Of a stretch of DNA of 64,000 nucleotides, positions 18,171 to 26,627 are shown piece by piece (the first letter of the stretch is position 1; each line of letters starts with the position of its first letter). The DNA lies in the NCBI GenBank assembly GCA_002127295.1, contig NFUV01000002.1, forward strand, positions 62,001 through 126,000, given 5' to 3'. The notes under the pieces are model-generated. The model saw only the letters and a program-made list of their open reading frames with translations, did not search any database and was not told the DNA's origin. This stretch comes from Chitinophagaceae bacterium IBVUCB2 (GTDB taxonomy: Bacteria; Bacteroidota; Bacteroidia; Chitinophagales; Chitinophagaceae). The translations under genes and the position numbers were made by a program.

Positions 18171-18674
18171 CTATGCACTTAATTCTACTTTATACATCAT
18201 ACTAAAATAAGAGAATAATTGCCCCTGTTGATTTTTTGTATCACCATTCCACTCGTAGCCAAAATCAAATGGTTTTTTATTTCCCGTGGCAGCTTCACCA
18301 AAACCAACCAATGCCTGGGAGCTTTGTAAGCGAAAGCCATAAATAGCATCTTTCTTTACTGCTACAGGTTGCAATCCAAAGCGAATCCAACGGGCATCAT
18401 CTCCTTTTTGAAAAAATTTGCTTGCATTACCGATAGCTGGCCCCCATGCTTTGCTGGGTATATCAAACTCATGGAGAGTAAGTTCTACTTCTCCGGGTTC
18501 ATGTACGGCAGTGGAGTAAACCTGGATATTATTCAAAATTCCTTCAGCAGGGCATTTAAAAATCTGTCCTGCGCTGCGATCCGTTGGGTCGGTTAGCAAG
18601 TGACCGATCCATAATGTGGTGTTGTTTTCTATTTGTGAAAGAATGGGATGGCTGCCGGGTTTTGTAGCTGACAT
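18171..18674 (-). CDS. conserved hypothetical protein, probable beta-sandwich
   Basis: A 167-residue soluble protein without signal peptide or transmembrane segment. The sequence (TTLWIGHLLTDPTDRSAGQIFKCPAEGILNNIQVYST...EVELTLHEFD...AIYGFRLQSSQALVGFGEA) resembles a jelly-roll/galactose-binding type beta-sandwich, in which a strand-rich core is bounded by aromatic residues. I do not recognise a named family. It is a single gene, convergent with the T9SS protein and divergent from dnaB. Length, codon use and an ATG start support a real gene. Confidence 0.65.
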   Translation of the reverse strand: MSATKPGSHPILSQIENNTTLWIGHLLTDPTDRSAGQIFKCPAEGILNNIQVYSTAVHEPGEVELTLHEFDIPSKAWGPAIGNASKFFQKGDDARWIRFGLQPVAVKKDAIYGFRLQSSQALVGFGEAATGNKKPFDFGYEWNGDTKNQQGQLFSYFSMMYKVELSA

Positions 18675-19130
18675 AATTGTAGGGTTTAAATGTTACAAAA
18701 AATGAATGCAGCTATTTTGGCAGGAGGGTAAATAGAACCTTGTAAAGAAACCCTCGCTTTCGTTTTAAACATACTACTGGCGGCTTTATTGTACGAACAC
18801 TCGTTTTATTGTGAAATAATAGCAAAAATTTATGCACCATTGTGCTAAATACGAAGAGATTTTTACCGCATATTCAATTAACTTGAAGAAGACCGGGGAG
18901 TAAAATACTGGTGTGGATAACCCTGTTTTTGGGGTGAAAAAATGGTGCAGAAAGAAAAAGTTTTTTAAAAAGAAAATCGGAAGGATGGTAGCCCTTATTT
19001 TCGCTACCTGACTGACGGAAACATTCCACTAACAGAGAGATAACGATTTCTTAAAGCAAGGCCGGAATTACTACCCCAAAGTCATTAGTTTATAACTGAT
19101 GGTTTAACCTTTTATCGCCGTAACTGAACA
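18675..19130. other. 456-bp intergenic region upstream of dnaB
   Basis: This is the only gene-free stretch over 300 bp inside the gene-dense part of the window. It holds a perfect DnaA-box consensus (listed separately) and a weak TAnnTTTG-like element TATTTTCG (18996-19003) that lacks a good -33 partner. It has A-rich runs near 18955-18975. I see no tRNA cloverleaf, riboswitch core or small ORF with coding character. Confidence 0.5.
18912..18920 (-). promoter_or_regulatory. perfect DnaA box upstream of dnaB
   Basis: TGTGGATAA is the exact complement of the 9-mer TTATCCACA, the strongest DnaA-binding consensus, and lies 211 bp before the dnaB start. I found no second box nearby, so a replication origin is not supported. 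DnaA control of dnaB expression or DnaA titration is possible. Confidence 0.4.
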
Positions 19131-20696
19131 ATGGATCTCACAAATATTAATAAAGACCGTAAGCAAAGAAGAAAGTCCTCCCTTGATCTTGGAACAATGG
19201 TATATGGTAAAGTACCCCCACAAGCGAAAGACTTAGAAGAAGCTGTACTAGGTGCTATCATGCTGGAAAAAAGTGCATTTGATACGGTAGTGGAAATTTT
19301 GAAGCCCGAATGTTTTTATGTAGAGGCACACCAACGAATTTTCAAATCTATGCAGAGCCTGGCTAATAAAAGCCAACCCATAGATATCCTTACAGTAGCA
19401 GAAGAATTACGTTTTAAAGAAGAACTAGAAGTAATTGGTGGAGCATACTATGTAACCAAGTTAACCAATGCTGTTGTTTCTGCTGCCAATATTGAAGCAC
19501 ATGCAAGGATTATTCTGCAAAAATTTATTCAGCGGGAATTGATTCGCATTAGTGGTGAAATTATTGGTGATGCCTATGAGGACTCAACCGATGTTTTCGA
19601 TTTGCTGGATGATGCGGAAAGCAAATTGTTTGAAATAACGAATAATCACCTGCGTAAGAATTTTGATACGATTGATTCGGTTTTGGTTAAAACGATTCAG
19701 CGGATAGAAGATCTTCGGCATAAGAATGAAGATGTAACTGGTGTGCCGAGTGGATTTGCTGCATTAGACCGTGTAACATACGGATGGCAAAATACCGACC
19801 TTATTATTTTAGCTGCAAGACCTGCTGTAGGTAAAACAGCATTTGCACTAAACCTTGCCCGCAATGCAGTGATGAGTGCAAGCAAACAAACACCGGTTGC
19901 TTTATTTTCATTAGAGATGAGTGCCGGACAGTTGGTTCAGCGTATTCTTTCTGCTGAAAGTGAAATATGGTTAGAAAAAATTGCAAGAGGTAAATTGGAA
20001 GAGCATGAAATGAAGCAGTTGTATGCAAGAGGTATTCAACGGTTGGCACAAGCTCCTTTATTTATTGATGATACACCGGCATTGAACATTTTTGAATTGA
20101 GGGCTAAATGCCGTCGTTTAAAAAACAAGCACAACATCGGTCTTATCATCATTGACTATTTGCAGTTAATGAGTGGAACCAGTGAAAATCGTAACAGCAA
20201 CCGTGAACAAGAGATCAGTAATATTTCCAGGAACTTAAAAGCACTGGCGAAAGAATTGAATGTGCCGATCATAGCCCTGTCACAGTTAAGTCGTGCGGTG
20301 GAAACCCGTGGTGCAAAAGACGGATCTAAAACACCACAACTGAGTGATCTCCGTGAATCTGGAGCGATCGAGCAGGATGCAGATATGGTAATCTTTCTTT
20401 CCCGTCCGGAGTATTATGATATTACAACTAATTCTGAAGGGGAAAATATTAAAGGATTAACCGAAGTAAAAATTGCCAAGCACCGTAATGGTTCATTAGA
20501 AACAATTAAGTTGAAAGCCTTGTTGCATATTCAGAAATTTACAGGGTGGGATGATGATCCATATAATGGAATTGGTTTGCCGGGTGGTGCCTGGAAGCCA
20601 GTATCGGATGCAGATGGTGATGGTGCAAGAGTGTTTGTACAAACGGGCAGTAAAATGAATGATTTACCGCAGGATGATGAAGACACACCATTTTAA
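19131..20696 (+). CDS. dnaB: replicative DNA helicase DnaB
   Basis: A 521-residue hexameric RecA-fold helicase. The N-terminal DnaB_N domain (about 25-130, opening VPPQAKDLEEAVLGAIMLEK) is followed by the linker helix and the C-terminal ATPase. The Walker A motif is AARPAVGKTAFALN, the Walker B segment is LIIIDYLQLMSG, and LSQLSRAVETR and LRESGAIEQDADMVIFL follow. There is no intein, which dnaB genes often carry. The C-terminal tail is acidic. It starts at ATG 19131. It is separated from rsmE by a terminator hairpin, so it is monocistronic. Confidence 0.98.
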   Translation: MDLTNINKDRKQRRKSSLDLGTMVYGKVPPQAKDLEEAVLGAIMLEKSAFDTVVEILKPECFYVEAHQRIFKSMQSLANKSQPIDILTVAEELRFKEELEVIGGAYYVTKLTNAVVSAANIEAHARIILQKFIQRELIRISGEIIGDAYEDSTDVFDLLDDAESKLFEITNNHLRKNFDTIDSVLVKTIQRIEDLRHKNEDVTGVPSGFAALDRVTYGWQNTDLIILAARPAVGKTAFALNLARNAVMSASKQTPVALFSLEMSAGQLVQRILSAESEIWLEKIARGKLEEHEMKQLYARGIQRLAQAPLFIDDTPALNIFELRAKCRRLKNKHNIGLIIIDYLQLMSGTSENRNSNREQEISNISRNLKALAKELNVPIIALSQLSRAVETRGAKDGSKTPQLSDLRESGAIEQDADMVIFLSRPEYYDITTNSEGENIKGLTEVKIAKHRNGSLETIKLKALLHIQKFTGWDDDPYNGIGLPGGAWKPVSDADGDGARVFVQTGSKMNDLPQDDEDTPF

Positions 20697-20701
20697 ATTT
20701 C

Positions 20702-20728
20702 AGATTTGCAATTTAAGATTTTAGATTT
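20702..20728 (+). repeat. short A/T-rich degenerate direct repeat
   Basis: The spacer after dnaB contains imperfect AGATTT-centred repeats (CAGATTTG, AAGATTTT, TAGATTTG). This is the kind of low-complexity intergenic filler often seen in Bacteroidota. No function is evident. Confidence 0.35.
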
Positions 20729-20760
20729 GTCCCGTTCCTACAGACGGGACATTTTATTTT
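20729..20760 (+). terminator. Rho-independent terminator of dnaB
   Basis: Stem GTCCCGT (20729-20735) pairs with ACGGGAC (20744-20750) around an 8-nt loop and is followed by ATTTTATTTT. The run ends at the rsmE start codon at 20761, so rsmE transcription must begin inside or upstream of this structure, or by readthrough. Confidence 0.75.
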
Positions 20761-21468
20761 ATGGCACTCCCTTTTTTCTATATTGATAATTACGACGGCA
20801 ATGAAGCTATTATACTAAATGAAGAAACTTCAAAACATATTGTCCAAGTATTGAGAATGGGAACCGGAGAATTAATTAATCTGACTGATGGAAAAGGAAC
20901 GTTGATTAAAAGTGAAATTATTTATGACAATAAAAAGCATTGTACTGTTGAGGTCAAATCAAAATCCCAGCATCCAAAACCAGAGAGAAATGTTACCATT
21001 GCAATCTCGTTACTAAAGAATACCAATCGCTTCGAATGGTTTTTGGAAAAAGCTACCGAAATAGGAGTGTCACAAATTATTCCGCTTCTTTGTGAAAGAA
21101 CAGAGAAAGAAAAATTTCGACAAGATAGATTACAAGGAATTGTGATTAGTGCCATGTTGCAATCCCAACAATGCTGGCTACCTGTCTTACACGAACCAAC
21201 GAGATTTGAGGATCTGCCAACTTGGAAATGTACTAATGGTTCAAACTTCATAGCACATTGTATTGATAAGGAAAAGCGGCCTTTATCTCATTCTCACATT
21301 TCCACATCTTCACATTCCCTCATTTGTATTGGTCCCGAAGGAGATTTTACACCAAAAGAAATTGAATTGGCATTACAACAGCATTTTATTCCTGTTTCAT
21401 TGGGAGAAACAAGGTTGAGAACAGAAACGGCGGGAGTAGTAGCTGTAGCTTTATTAATGAATAACTAA
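20761..21468 (+). CDS. rsmE: 16S rRNA (uracil-1498-N3)-methyltransferase RsmE
   Basis: A 235-residue SPOUT-class methyltransferase that modifies U1498 of 16S rRNA with S-adenosylmethionine. An N-terminal PUA-like domain (about 1-70) precedes the knotted catalytic domain, marked by LLKNTNRFEWFLEKATEIGV, CIGPEGDFTPKEIELA and the knot motif GETRLRTETAGVVAVALL. An unusual Ser/His-rich loop (SHSHISTSSHS, about residues 177-187) comes just before the GPEGDF motif. Its DNA is a repeat of TCACATT-like words and looks like intergenic filler captured in the reading frame. The catalytic parts are intact, so the enzyme should be functional. Confidence 0.95.
   Translation: MALPFFYIDNYDGNEAIILNEETSKHIVQVLRMGTGELINLTDGKGTLIKSEIIYDNKKHCTVEVKSKSQHPKPERNVTIAISLLKNTNRFEWFLEKATEIGVSQIIPLLCERTEKEKFRQDRLQGIVISAMLQSQQCWLPVLHEPTRFEDLPTWKCTNGSNFIAHCIDKEKRPLSHSHISTSSHSLICIGPEGDFTPKEIELALQQHFIPVSLGETRLRTETAGVVAVALLMNN
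21287..21326 (+). repeat. TCACATT-word repeat embedded in rsmE
   Basis: Within the rsmE frame, a run of degenerate words (CTCATT, CTCACATT, TCCACATC, TTCACATT, CCCTCATT) encodes an extra Ser/His-rich loop. Similar word repeats are familiar from Bacteroidota intergenic DNA. Confidence 0.5.
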
Positions 21469-21479
21469 GAAAATCAGGC

Positions 21480-22094
21480 TTACGATAAATCCATTTTAAT
21501 TGCCCGTATAACCGCTTCTGATGCTGAAGCAACACCTATTTTTTTATAAATGTTCTTTACATGAGTACGTACCGTTTCATAGCTGGTGTTGGTAAGCTGT
21601 GCTATCAGCTTGAGGTGGTTTGCTTCCCTCATCAACTTTAATATTTCTTTTTCTTTCGGGGTTAGCCCATAGTCGGGTTCTAGTTTTTGTTCGTTTGTTT
21701 TGAACCGGGTACTCAGCACTATTTTCTGAAGAAGTACTTGTATTTCATCCGGCTTATTTTCAATTAGATTTTTAATTTTTAATAAAACATGAGCAGGCCC
21801 ATTACTTATATCTGCAATAGCGTCAATGCCATTATAAAGTGCTTCAGCCAGTTGACCATCATCAATTCTTTTCGTTGTAAGTAATAATACCGGACAGGAT
21901 GGCTGCTTATCTTGTTCGCATAGCTTATTAAAACTTGTAACATCAGCCAGCAGGAGGTTGGTACTATTAGTTATTGCATCTTTATTGGATGCTATTTCGC
22001 AAAGTATATTTTTTTGGGATGCAAATTCAACACTCCATTTAAGTGTATCTGCTACAAATGAATTTTCATGCAATATGGTTATTAATGTAGCCAT
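21480..22094 (-). CDS. LuxR-type response regulator with degenerate receiver
   Basis: A 204-residue protein. Residues 1-115 have the alternating beta/alpha pattern of a receiver domain: LITILHENSFVADTL, LLLADVTSF with an aspartate at the usual phospho-site position, then LLLTTK. The first acidic pair is replaced by HEN, so phosphorylation may be weakened. Residues of about 140-204 are a LuxR/GerE helix-turn-helix (YGLTPKEKEILKLMREANHLKLIAQLTNTSYETVRTHVKNIYKKIGV). Its start is 2 bp from the stop of the upstream TPR gene, so the two are co-transcribed. No histidine kinase is adjacent; the TPR protein may supply the signal. Confidence 0.85.
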   Translation of the reverse strand: MATLITILHENSFVADTLKWSVEFASQKNILCEIASNKDAITNSTNLLLADVTSFNKLCEQDKQPSCPVLLLTTKRIDDGQLAEALYNGIDAIADISNGPAHVLLKIKNLIENKPDEIQVLLQKIVLSTRFKTNEQKLEPDYGLTPKEKEILKLMREANHLKLIAQLTNTSYETVRTHVKNIYKKIGVASASEAVIRAIKMDLS

Positions 22095-22096
22095 GA

Positions 22097-23278
22097 TTAA
22101 TAATAGCCGCTAATTTTTGCTTCATCGATAATAGCAGCAAGTAATTCATTTAAACCGGATGTGTCTCCACTTACCCATGTTGTTGTGAAGGATTTAATTT
22201 TTTCTGTTAACAAATCAGGAAGTCTTTTTGCTTTGGGGTGTAATAAGAAGAAAATATATTTGCCAGCTTCCATTGCTGCATTTTTTTTTAATAGGGCTTC
22301 TAGTAAGGGAAAAATTGAAAGGTAATAAAGAGGGCTTTCATGCATTAAAAAATCAAATGATTTTCTTGCATAATCTTCTGCGTATAAAAAATTTTTCCTT
22401 TTTGCATAAACCCAGGCCAAGTTAGCAGTAGAGACAGCAACGTATAATTTATTGCCTGTTTTTTCTGCTTTTTCAATAGTCAACTTTGCCCAGAGTTCTG
22501 TCATCGATATATTGTTCTGCATTCTATAGCCAATGCACATATAGGTATAACACATCATTAGGAAGCCATAGTTTTTTTCACCAAGAATTTCAATGGCTTC
22601 CGCAAAGAGTTCTCTCGATTCCTTAATTTCTTCCCTCCACAAATGCACAAAACCACTTCCGGTTACTGCCATAGCAATGATGGTTGGATTTCCGGTTTGC
22701 TTTGCCAGGTGCATATAAAATTGGCAATGAGAAACAGCTTCTTCAGGTAACTGGTACCAACGGTGTTTTAATAGAAAGTGAAGTGATACGGAAAAATAAA
22801 AATCAATTTTTTTATTATTATCCGTTACCGCGGTGAATAATTTTCTTAATTCTTTTACACATTCTTCTACTTTTTCTGATTGCAAAGAAAAATAGAAGGT
22901 TGAACAACATTGTACCAAAATATTAAAATATTCAGCCTTTTCCTCCTCCGATGAAAGCAATGTTTGCCGGATGATATTCAACGATTTTTCTGCATTTATT
23001 GCAGCATTGTCAAGATCCCGTTGATTGATAAATGATTCGGTTATTTTTCTCCAGCACCTGGCTTGTTCCAACTTATTTTGGTGCGGCGCGGCTAATTGCT
23101 TCCATAAATTTCTGCTATCCTCGTGCAATCCATTTTGCTCCAGCAAATCAGCTAATACTTGTTGGCAATTAATTTTTTCTACCTCGGTTTTTGCAATGGC
23201 CAATTCCTTTTCAGCTTTTCGCAATTGTTCCCGGTAATCGGGTTGTAAGTGATTGATGCCAGTTAGTTTCACAATCAA
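22097..23278 (-). CDS. TPR-repeat cytoplasmic protein, partner of LuxR-type regulator
   Basis: A 393-residue helical protein of tetratricopeptide type. Repeat-like pairs include ARCWRKITESFINQRDLDNAAINAEKSLNI, EIKESRELFAEAIEILGEKNYGF and AWVYAKRKNFLYAEDYARKSFDFL. There is no signal peptide, membrane helix or enzymatic motif. The start is TTG at 23278; a GTG two codons later (23272) is an alternative. The gene lies immediately upstream of the LuxR-type regulator. TPR plus LuxR is the architecture of MalT-like regulators in a single chain, so these two proteins may be a split version in which the TPR part senses a ligand or protein. That role is inference. Confidence 0.78.
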   Translation of the reverse strand: MIVKLTGINHLQPDYREQLRKAEKELAIAKTEVEKINCQQVLADLLEQNGLHEDSRNLWKQLAAPHQNKLEQARCWRKITESFINQRDLDNAAINAEKSLNIIRQTLLSSEEEKAEYFNILVQCCSTFYFSLQSEKVEECVKELRKLFTAVTDNNKKIDFYFSVSLHFLLKHRWYQLPEEAVSHCQFYMHLAKQTGNPTIIAMAVTGSGFVHLWREEIKESRELFAEAIEILGEKNYGFLMMCYTYMCIGYRMQNNISMTELWAKLTIEKAEKTGNKLYVAVSTANLAWVYAKRKNFLYAEDYARKSFDFLMHESPLYYLSIFPLLEALLKKNAAMEAGKYIFFLLHPKAKRLPDLLTEKIKSFTTTWVSGDTSGLNELLAAIIDEAKISGYY

Positions 23279-23374
23279 ATTTATTCTTTTCCTTTTGTAT
23301 TAGTTGCTTCTACCTCAAATGGGGTATTGGTTTGCGCTGCTTGTTCTTCTTACATTTGGTATAAATCAGCAATT

Positions 23375-24028
23375 ATGAATATTGGCGTACTAGGTACAGG
23401 ACCTGTAGGACAAACAATCGGCACCCATTTAGTTAGCAAGGGCCATATAGTAATGTTAGGTTCCCGAAGTACAAATAATCCAACTGCTGTAAAATGGGCG
23501 ACTGAAAATAATTCCCGCCAGGGTACATTCAGCGATGCAGCCCTATTCGGCGACATTGTTTTTAATTGTTCATTCGGTAATGCGTCACTAGAAGTAGTGA
23601 AACTTGCAGGTATTCAAAACCTTCATAATAAAATATTGATTGATGTTGCAAACCCTCTTGATTTCTCTATGGGTATGCCACCGCGGCTTACAATATGTAA
23701 CGATAGCTCTTTAGGAGAGGAAATTCAGAAAATACTTCCTGGCACCAAAGTAGTTAAAGCACTGAATACGGTTAATAACGAAATAATGGTGAATCCGGGA
23801 AAAATAAACGGTGGCGGCGCTGAATTATTCATCTGTGGCAACGATGAAGAAGCCAGAGCAACAGTAACAGAGCTATTGGTACAAGAGTTTGGCTGGAAAA
23901 GAGAATGTGTTATCGATCTTGGCGGTATTATTCATGCAAGAAGTACAGAAGCATTGCTATTGTTTTTTATAAGCATAGCTATGAAATATGGAACCTTTTA
24001 TACGGGCATAAAAGTGTTGAAAGGGTAG
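23375..24028 (+). CDS. NADP-binding oxidoreductase, coenzyme F420-dependent reductase-like
   Basis: About 217 residues from ATG 23375, which opens with the Rossmann motif MNIGVLGTGPVGQTIGTHLVSKGH. The upstream TTG at 23327 adds a leader unlike the family. LGSRSTNNP follows the second strand, where an NADP phosphate would be bound. The fold matches the F420-dependent NADP reductase/ProC-like group (KVVKALNTVNNEIMVNP, a conserved VKAFNT-type motif). Bacteroidota are not known to rely on F420, so a different hydride acceptor is likely. It is divergent from the TPR/LuxR operon, and the two units share a 96-bp promoter region. Confidence 0.82.
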   Translation: MNIGVLGTGPVGQTIGTHLVSKGHIVMLGSRSTNNPTAVKWATENNSRQGTFSDAALFGDIVFNCSFGNASLEVVKLAGIQNLHNKILIDVANPLDFSMGMPPRLTICNDSSLGEEIQKILPGTKVVKALNTVNNEIMVNPGKINGGGAELFICGNDEEARATVTELLVQEFGWKRECVIDLGGIIHARSTEALLLFFISIAMKYGTFYTGIKVLKG

Positions 24029-24148
24029 CAATTTTTTAAACAGTTTCATCGAAAATTTCGGTTCTAAAAAAATATCCTAAAAGGGTAGGGGGATTCTATT
24101 GTAATGAATGCACCCAAGTATGTATAAGCAACTTTTAATTATTAAATA

Positions 24149-25318
24149 ATGAGTATGAAAAAGATAATCATTCTGATAGGGCTGATATTACTTTTAGCAC
24201 CTGCCTGCAAAAAGCAAACAGTAGAAGTTACAACCCAGAACAACGTGGAGCAACGACCTGTCTGTGGAATGGAAGAAGCCATGGCTAGTATGTCTGCTGA
24301 AATGCGTCAAGATATGCGGAATGAGTCTATACAAACAGAAGTCGCGGCAACTGAACTTTTACTGTTCCTGGATTTTGATGGAGCTACAGTCGTTTCGGGT
24401 TTTCCGTCGCCTACAGGTTACAGAAGCCCTTTAATAAGCGGAACCAGATATTGCCCTGCACCTTCACTTTCGGCGGCGCAAATCGAGGAAGTAATACAAT
24501 TAGTAAAAGATGATTTTTCTCCCTTCAAAATTGTAGTTACAACCGACCAATCTGTTTTTAATACATACCCTGCTTCTAATAAACAACTTTGCATAATAAC
24601 CACCATCCCAACTGTTATTGGAATGCCTAATAGCATTGGCGGGGTGGCACCTTTTGCCGGACTAAGTTTCCGCCTTCCATTTAATCCAAGTTTTGTTTTT
24701 GCAAACCTGTTTGGTGGCGATCTGGCAGAAATAGCAATTACTATTTCACACGAGGTTGCTCATACCATGGGATTAGGCCACCAGAGTCTTTATAATAATA
24801 GTTGTGCCTTAATCAATGAGTATCATCCGGGGTTTGGTAATGGTCTACTTGGTTTTGGTCCAATTATGGGAAATGGTGGAAAAAGAATCAGCAATTGGTT
24901 TGACCAGCCGTGTATTAATCCTAATTCAGGTGGCGGGCCACAAAATGATTTTGCTTTATTGAATAGCCAGGTAAATGTAAAAGAAGATGATTTCCCTAAT
25001 GAAGCCGGCAATCCTGGCAGCCATCCAATTAATGTTGGCGGACCTATGGATGGAATACTTGAACAAGCGGGGGATGTTGATTATATACTGATTAATTTTC
25101 AATCACCTGGCCCGGTTACGATCACCAGTGAGAATATTGATCTAAAAGTTTCTTTATATAACCCCGGTGGTGGTTTAATTTCTGAGTACAATGATGCAGA
25201 AGATACACATGTTATTATTCCTGCTGCCCGAGGGCTTGCTTTTCTGAAAGTGGAAGCAGTGAGTAATACAAATATGTCTTCACAGTTTATGACCGGAAAG
25301 TATAAAATCACTTATTGA
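24149..25318 (+). CDS. metzincin-type zinc metalloprotease lipoprotein with C-terminal PPC-like domain
   Basis: A 389-residue lipoprotein (LILLLAPAC, cysteine at 20). The catalytic motif HEVAHTMGLGH (His201, Glu202, His205, His211) is a full metzincin zinc site, and GPIMGNGG about 30 residues later supplies the Met-turn. Residues of about 295-389 resemble a bacterial pre-peptidase C-terminal domain (GDVDYILINFQSPGPVTI ... LKVSLYNPGGGLISEYNDAEDT). The lipid anchor and beta-sandwich suggest a surface or periplasmic protease attached to the envelope. It is a monocistronic gene ending in a strong terminator. Confidence 0.87.
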   Translation: MSMKKIIILIGLILLLAPACKKQTVEVTTQNNVEQRPVCGMEEAMASMSAEMRQDMRNESIQTEVAATELLLFLDFDGATVVSGFPSPTGYRSPLISGTRYCPAPSLSAAQIEEVIQLVKDDFSPFKIVVTTDQSVFNTYPASNKQLCIITTIPTVIGMPNSIGGVAPFAGLSFRLPFNPSFVFANLFGGDLAEIAITISHEVAHTMGLGHQSLYNNSCALINEYHPGFGNGLLGFGPIMGNGGKRISNWFDQPCINPNSGGGPQNDFALLNSQVNVKEDDFPNEAGNPGSHPINVGGPMDGILEQAGDVDYILINFQSPGPVTITSENIDLKVSLYNPGGGLISEYNDAEDTHVIIPAARGLAFLKVEAVSNTNMSSQFMTGKYKITY

Positions 25319-25334
25319 TTTGGCACTTGATAAT

Positions 25335-25369
25335 AAAAAACCGGTTTTCACAATCCGGTTTTTTATTTT
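25335..25369 (+). terminator. Rho-independent terminator of the metzincin gene
   Basis: Stem AAAAAACCGG (25335-25344) pairs perfectly with CCGGTTTTTT (25355-25364) around a 10-nt loop, followed by a T-rich tail. Confidence 0.85.
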
Positions 25370-25569
25370 GCCTTAGCTGGGCATGTATTTAAAGTTATAT
25401 CAGCTGCGGCATTGTAATAAGTTTGATATGTAGAGCCATTTATAAGGCAGAATTTCTTTGTACTGAAATAATACAATAACTATACCCAGAAAAGTTAGAG
25501 CTATTGTTTTGTACATAATACGATACTACACTTTTGTTTTTTTTATGCCAGAAACTTTATCAATCCCGG

Positions 25570-26376
25570 TTAGATAATTCCTGCCGTAATACCATAGGCC
25601 ACCATTTCAGCAGTTGATTTTGTTTGTGTTTTGCGCAGCATATTTTGTCGGTGATTATCGGTTGTTTTTACAGCAATTTTTAAAGAGTCAGCAATTTGTT
25701 TGCTGCTGTATCCTTTGGCTAATAGTCGCAACACTTCTGCTTCGCGGCTGGTAAAAGGATTCATCGGCTGCTTTGTTTCAATAAGGGTTTGTCCATCCAC
25801 ACACATAAATTGATGATGGCTGTCGTCATAAGTATTTAATAAAGTCATCATAGCATTTCCATCTTTTTTCAGGTGTGATATGTCGGTTACCAATGTGAGG
25901 CCGTAGATGATCCTGCCATTTTCATCAATGATGGTATCAACATATTGCACCATGCACCAGTTGTACGCATTTTCTTTGTTTAGCATACGGAGGTAGATAG
26001 TGGCCCTTGCATGTGCTTTTTTTTCAGCGGGGAGACCCATGTAATAATTAATCCAGTGCTGGCTAAAGCCAAGCATACTTGCATTATCATCCGGATGTGT
26101 ATAGCGAAATAAAATTTCCGGTGGCTGACCAATGAAATCATCAGCTCCGATAGGCGTCATTGTACTGTAAGAACCACCGGCATCATATATCCGCCAGTTA
26201 ATAGGATCGGCAATAAACCAGAAATGTTGTGCCCCTGCCATTTTTCTAAACAACGAAATAGTTGGTACAAATATTTCGGAAGGATTTAATGGTGATGACA
26301 GATGTTGACGGTGTCCGAAGCTAAGTCGCAGATCTTCTTCCTTTACCGGGTTCAAAAAAGTATACGTTGATTTCAT
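25570..26376 (-). CDS. PAS-like sensor fused to LuxR-type DNA-binding domain
   Basis: A 268-residue one-component regulator. Residues of about 35-180 have the PAS pattern (HFWFIADPINWRIYDAGGSY ... RYTHPDDNASMLGF ... GRIIYGLTLVTDISHLK). Residues of about 205-268 form a LuxR helix-turn-helix (PFTSREAEVLRLLAKGYSSKQIADSLKIAVKTTDNHRQNMLRK). There is no receiver domain, so the PAS part presumably senses a ligand directly. It is divergent from the 1347-residue adhesin across a 251-bp gap, so that adhesin is a natural candidate target. No consensus TAnnTTTG promoter is evident on this strand. Confidence 0.85.
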   Translation of the reverse strand: MKSTYTFLNPVKEEDLRLSFGHRQHLSSPLNPSEIFVPTISLFRKMAGAQHFWFIADPINWRIYDAGGSYSTMTPIGADDFIGQPPEILFRYTHPDDNASMLGFSQHWINYYMGLPAEKKAHARATIYLRMLNKENAYNWCMVQYVDTIIDENGRIIYGLTLVTDISHLKKDGNAMMTLLNTYDDSHHQFMCVDGQTLIETKQPMNPFTSREAEVLRLLAKGYSSKQIADSLKIAVKTTDNHRQNMLRKTQTKSTAEMVAYGITAGII

Positions 26377-26627
26377 TATGGTGGTATTAATGGTAGGTAT
26401 AAATCCCTATATGCAATAATAACTTAAGCTATCAATTTTACAAAATAACAACTGACTATCTTCTGTCGATGATGATCAGTGTGATTTTCGTTGTAATACT
26501 ATCAATAAAACCAGCAATTACGGTTTCAAAAAAAACTTGCATCGGGCCAGTAAAGAAAGTGGTGGCTGTTGATCAATTTTTAAAATGGGTTATCGGATAC
26601 CAGCTTAAGAAAAATTAAAATTCATTT

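Noticed and set aside
18675-19130. Replication origin next to dnaB
   Set aside because: Only one DnaA box and no AT-rich unwinding region with repeats; dnaA and other origin-linked genes are absent.
23276-23283. TAnnTTTG element overlapping the TPR gene start
   Set aside because: TAAATTTG is present on the minus strand but lacks a -33 element at proper distance and overlaps the start codon; too weak to call a promoter.
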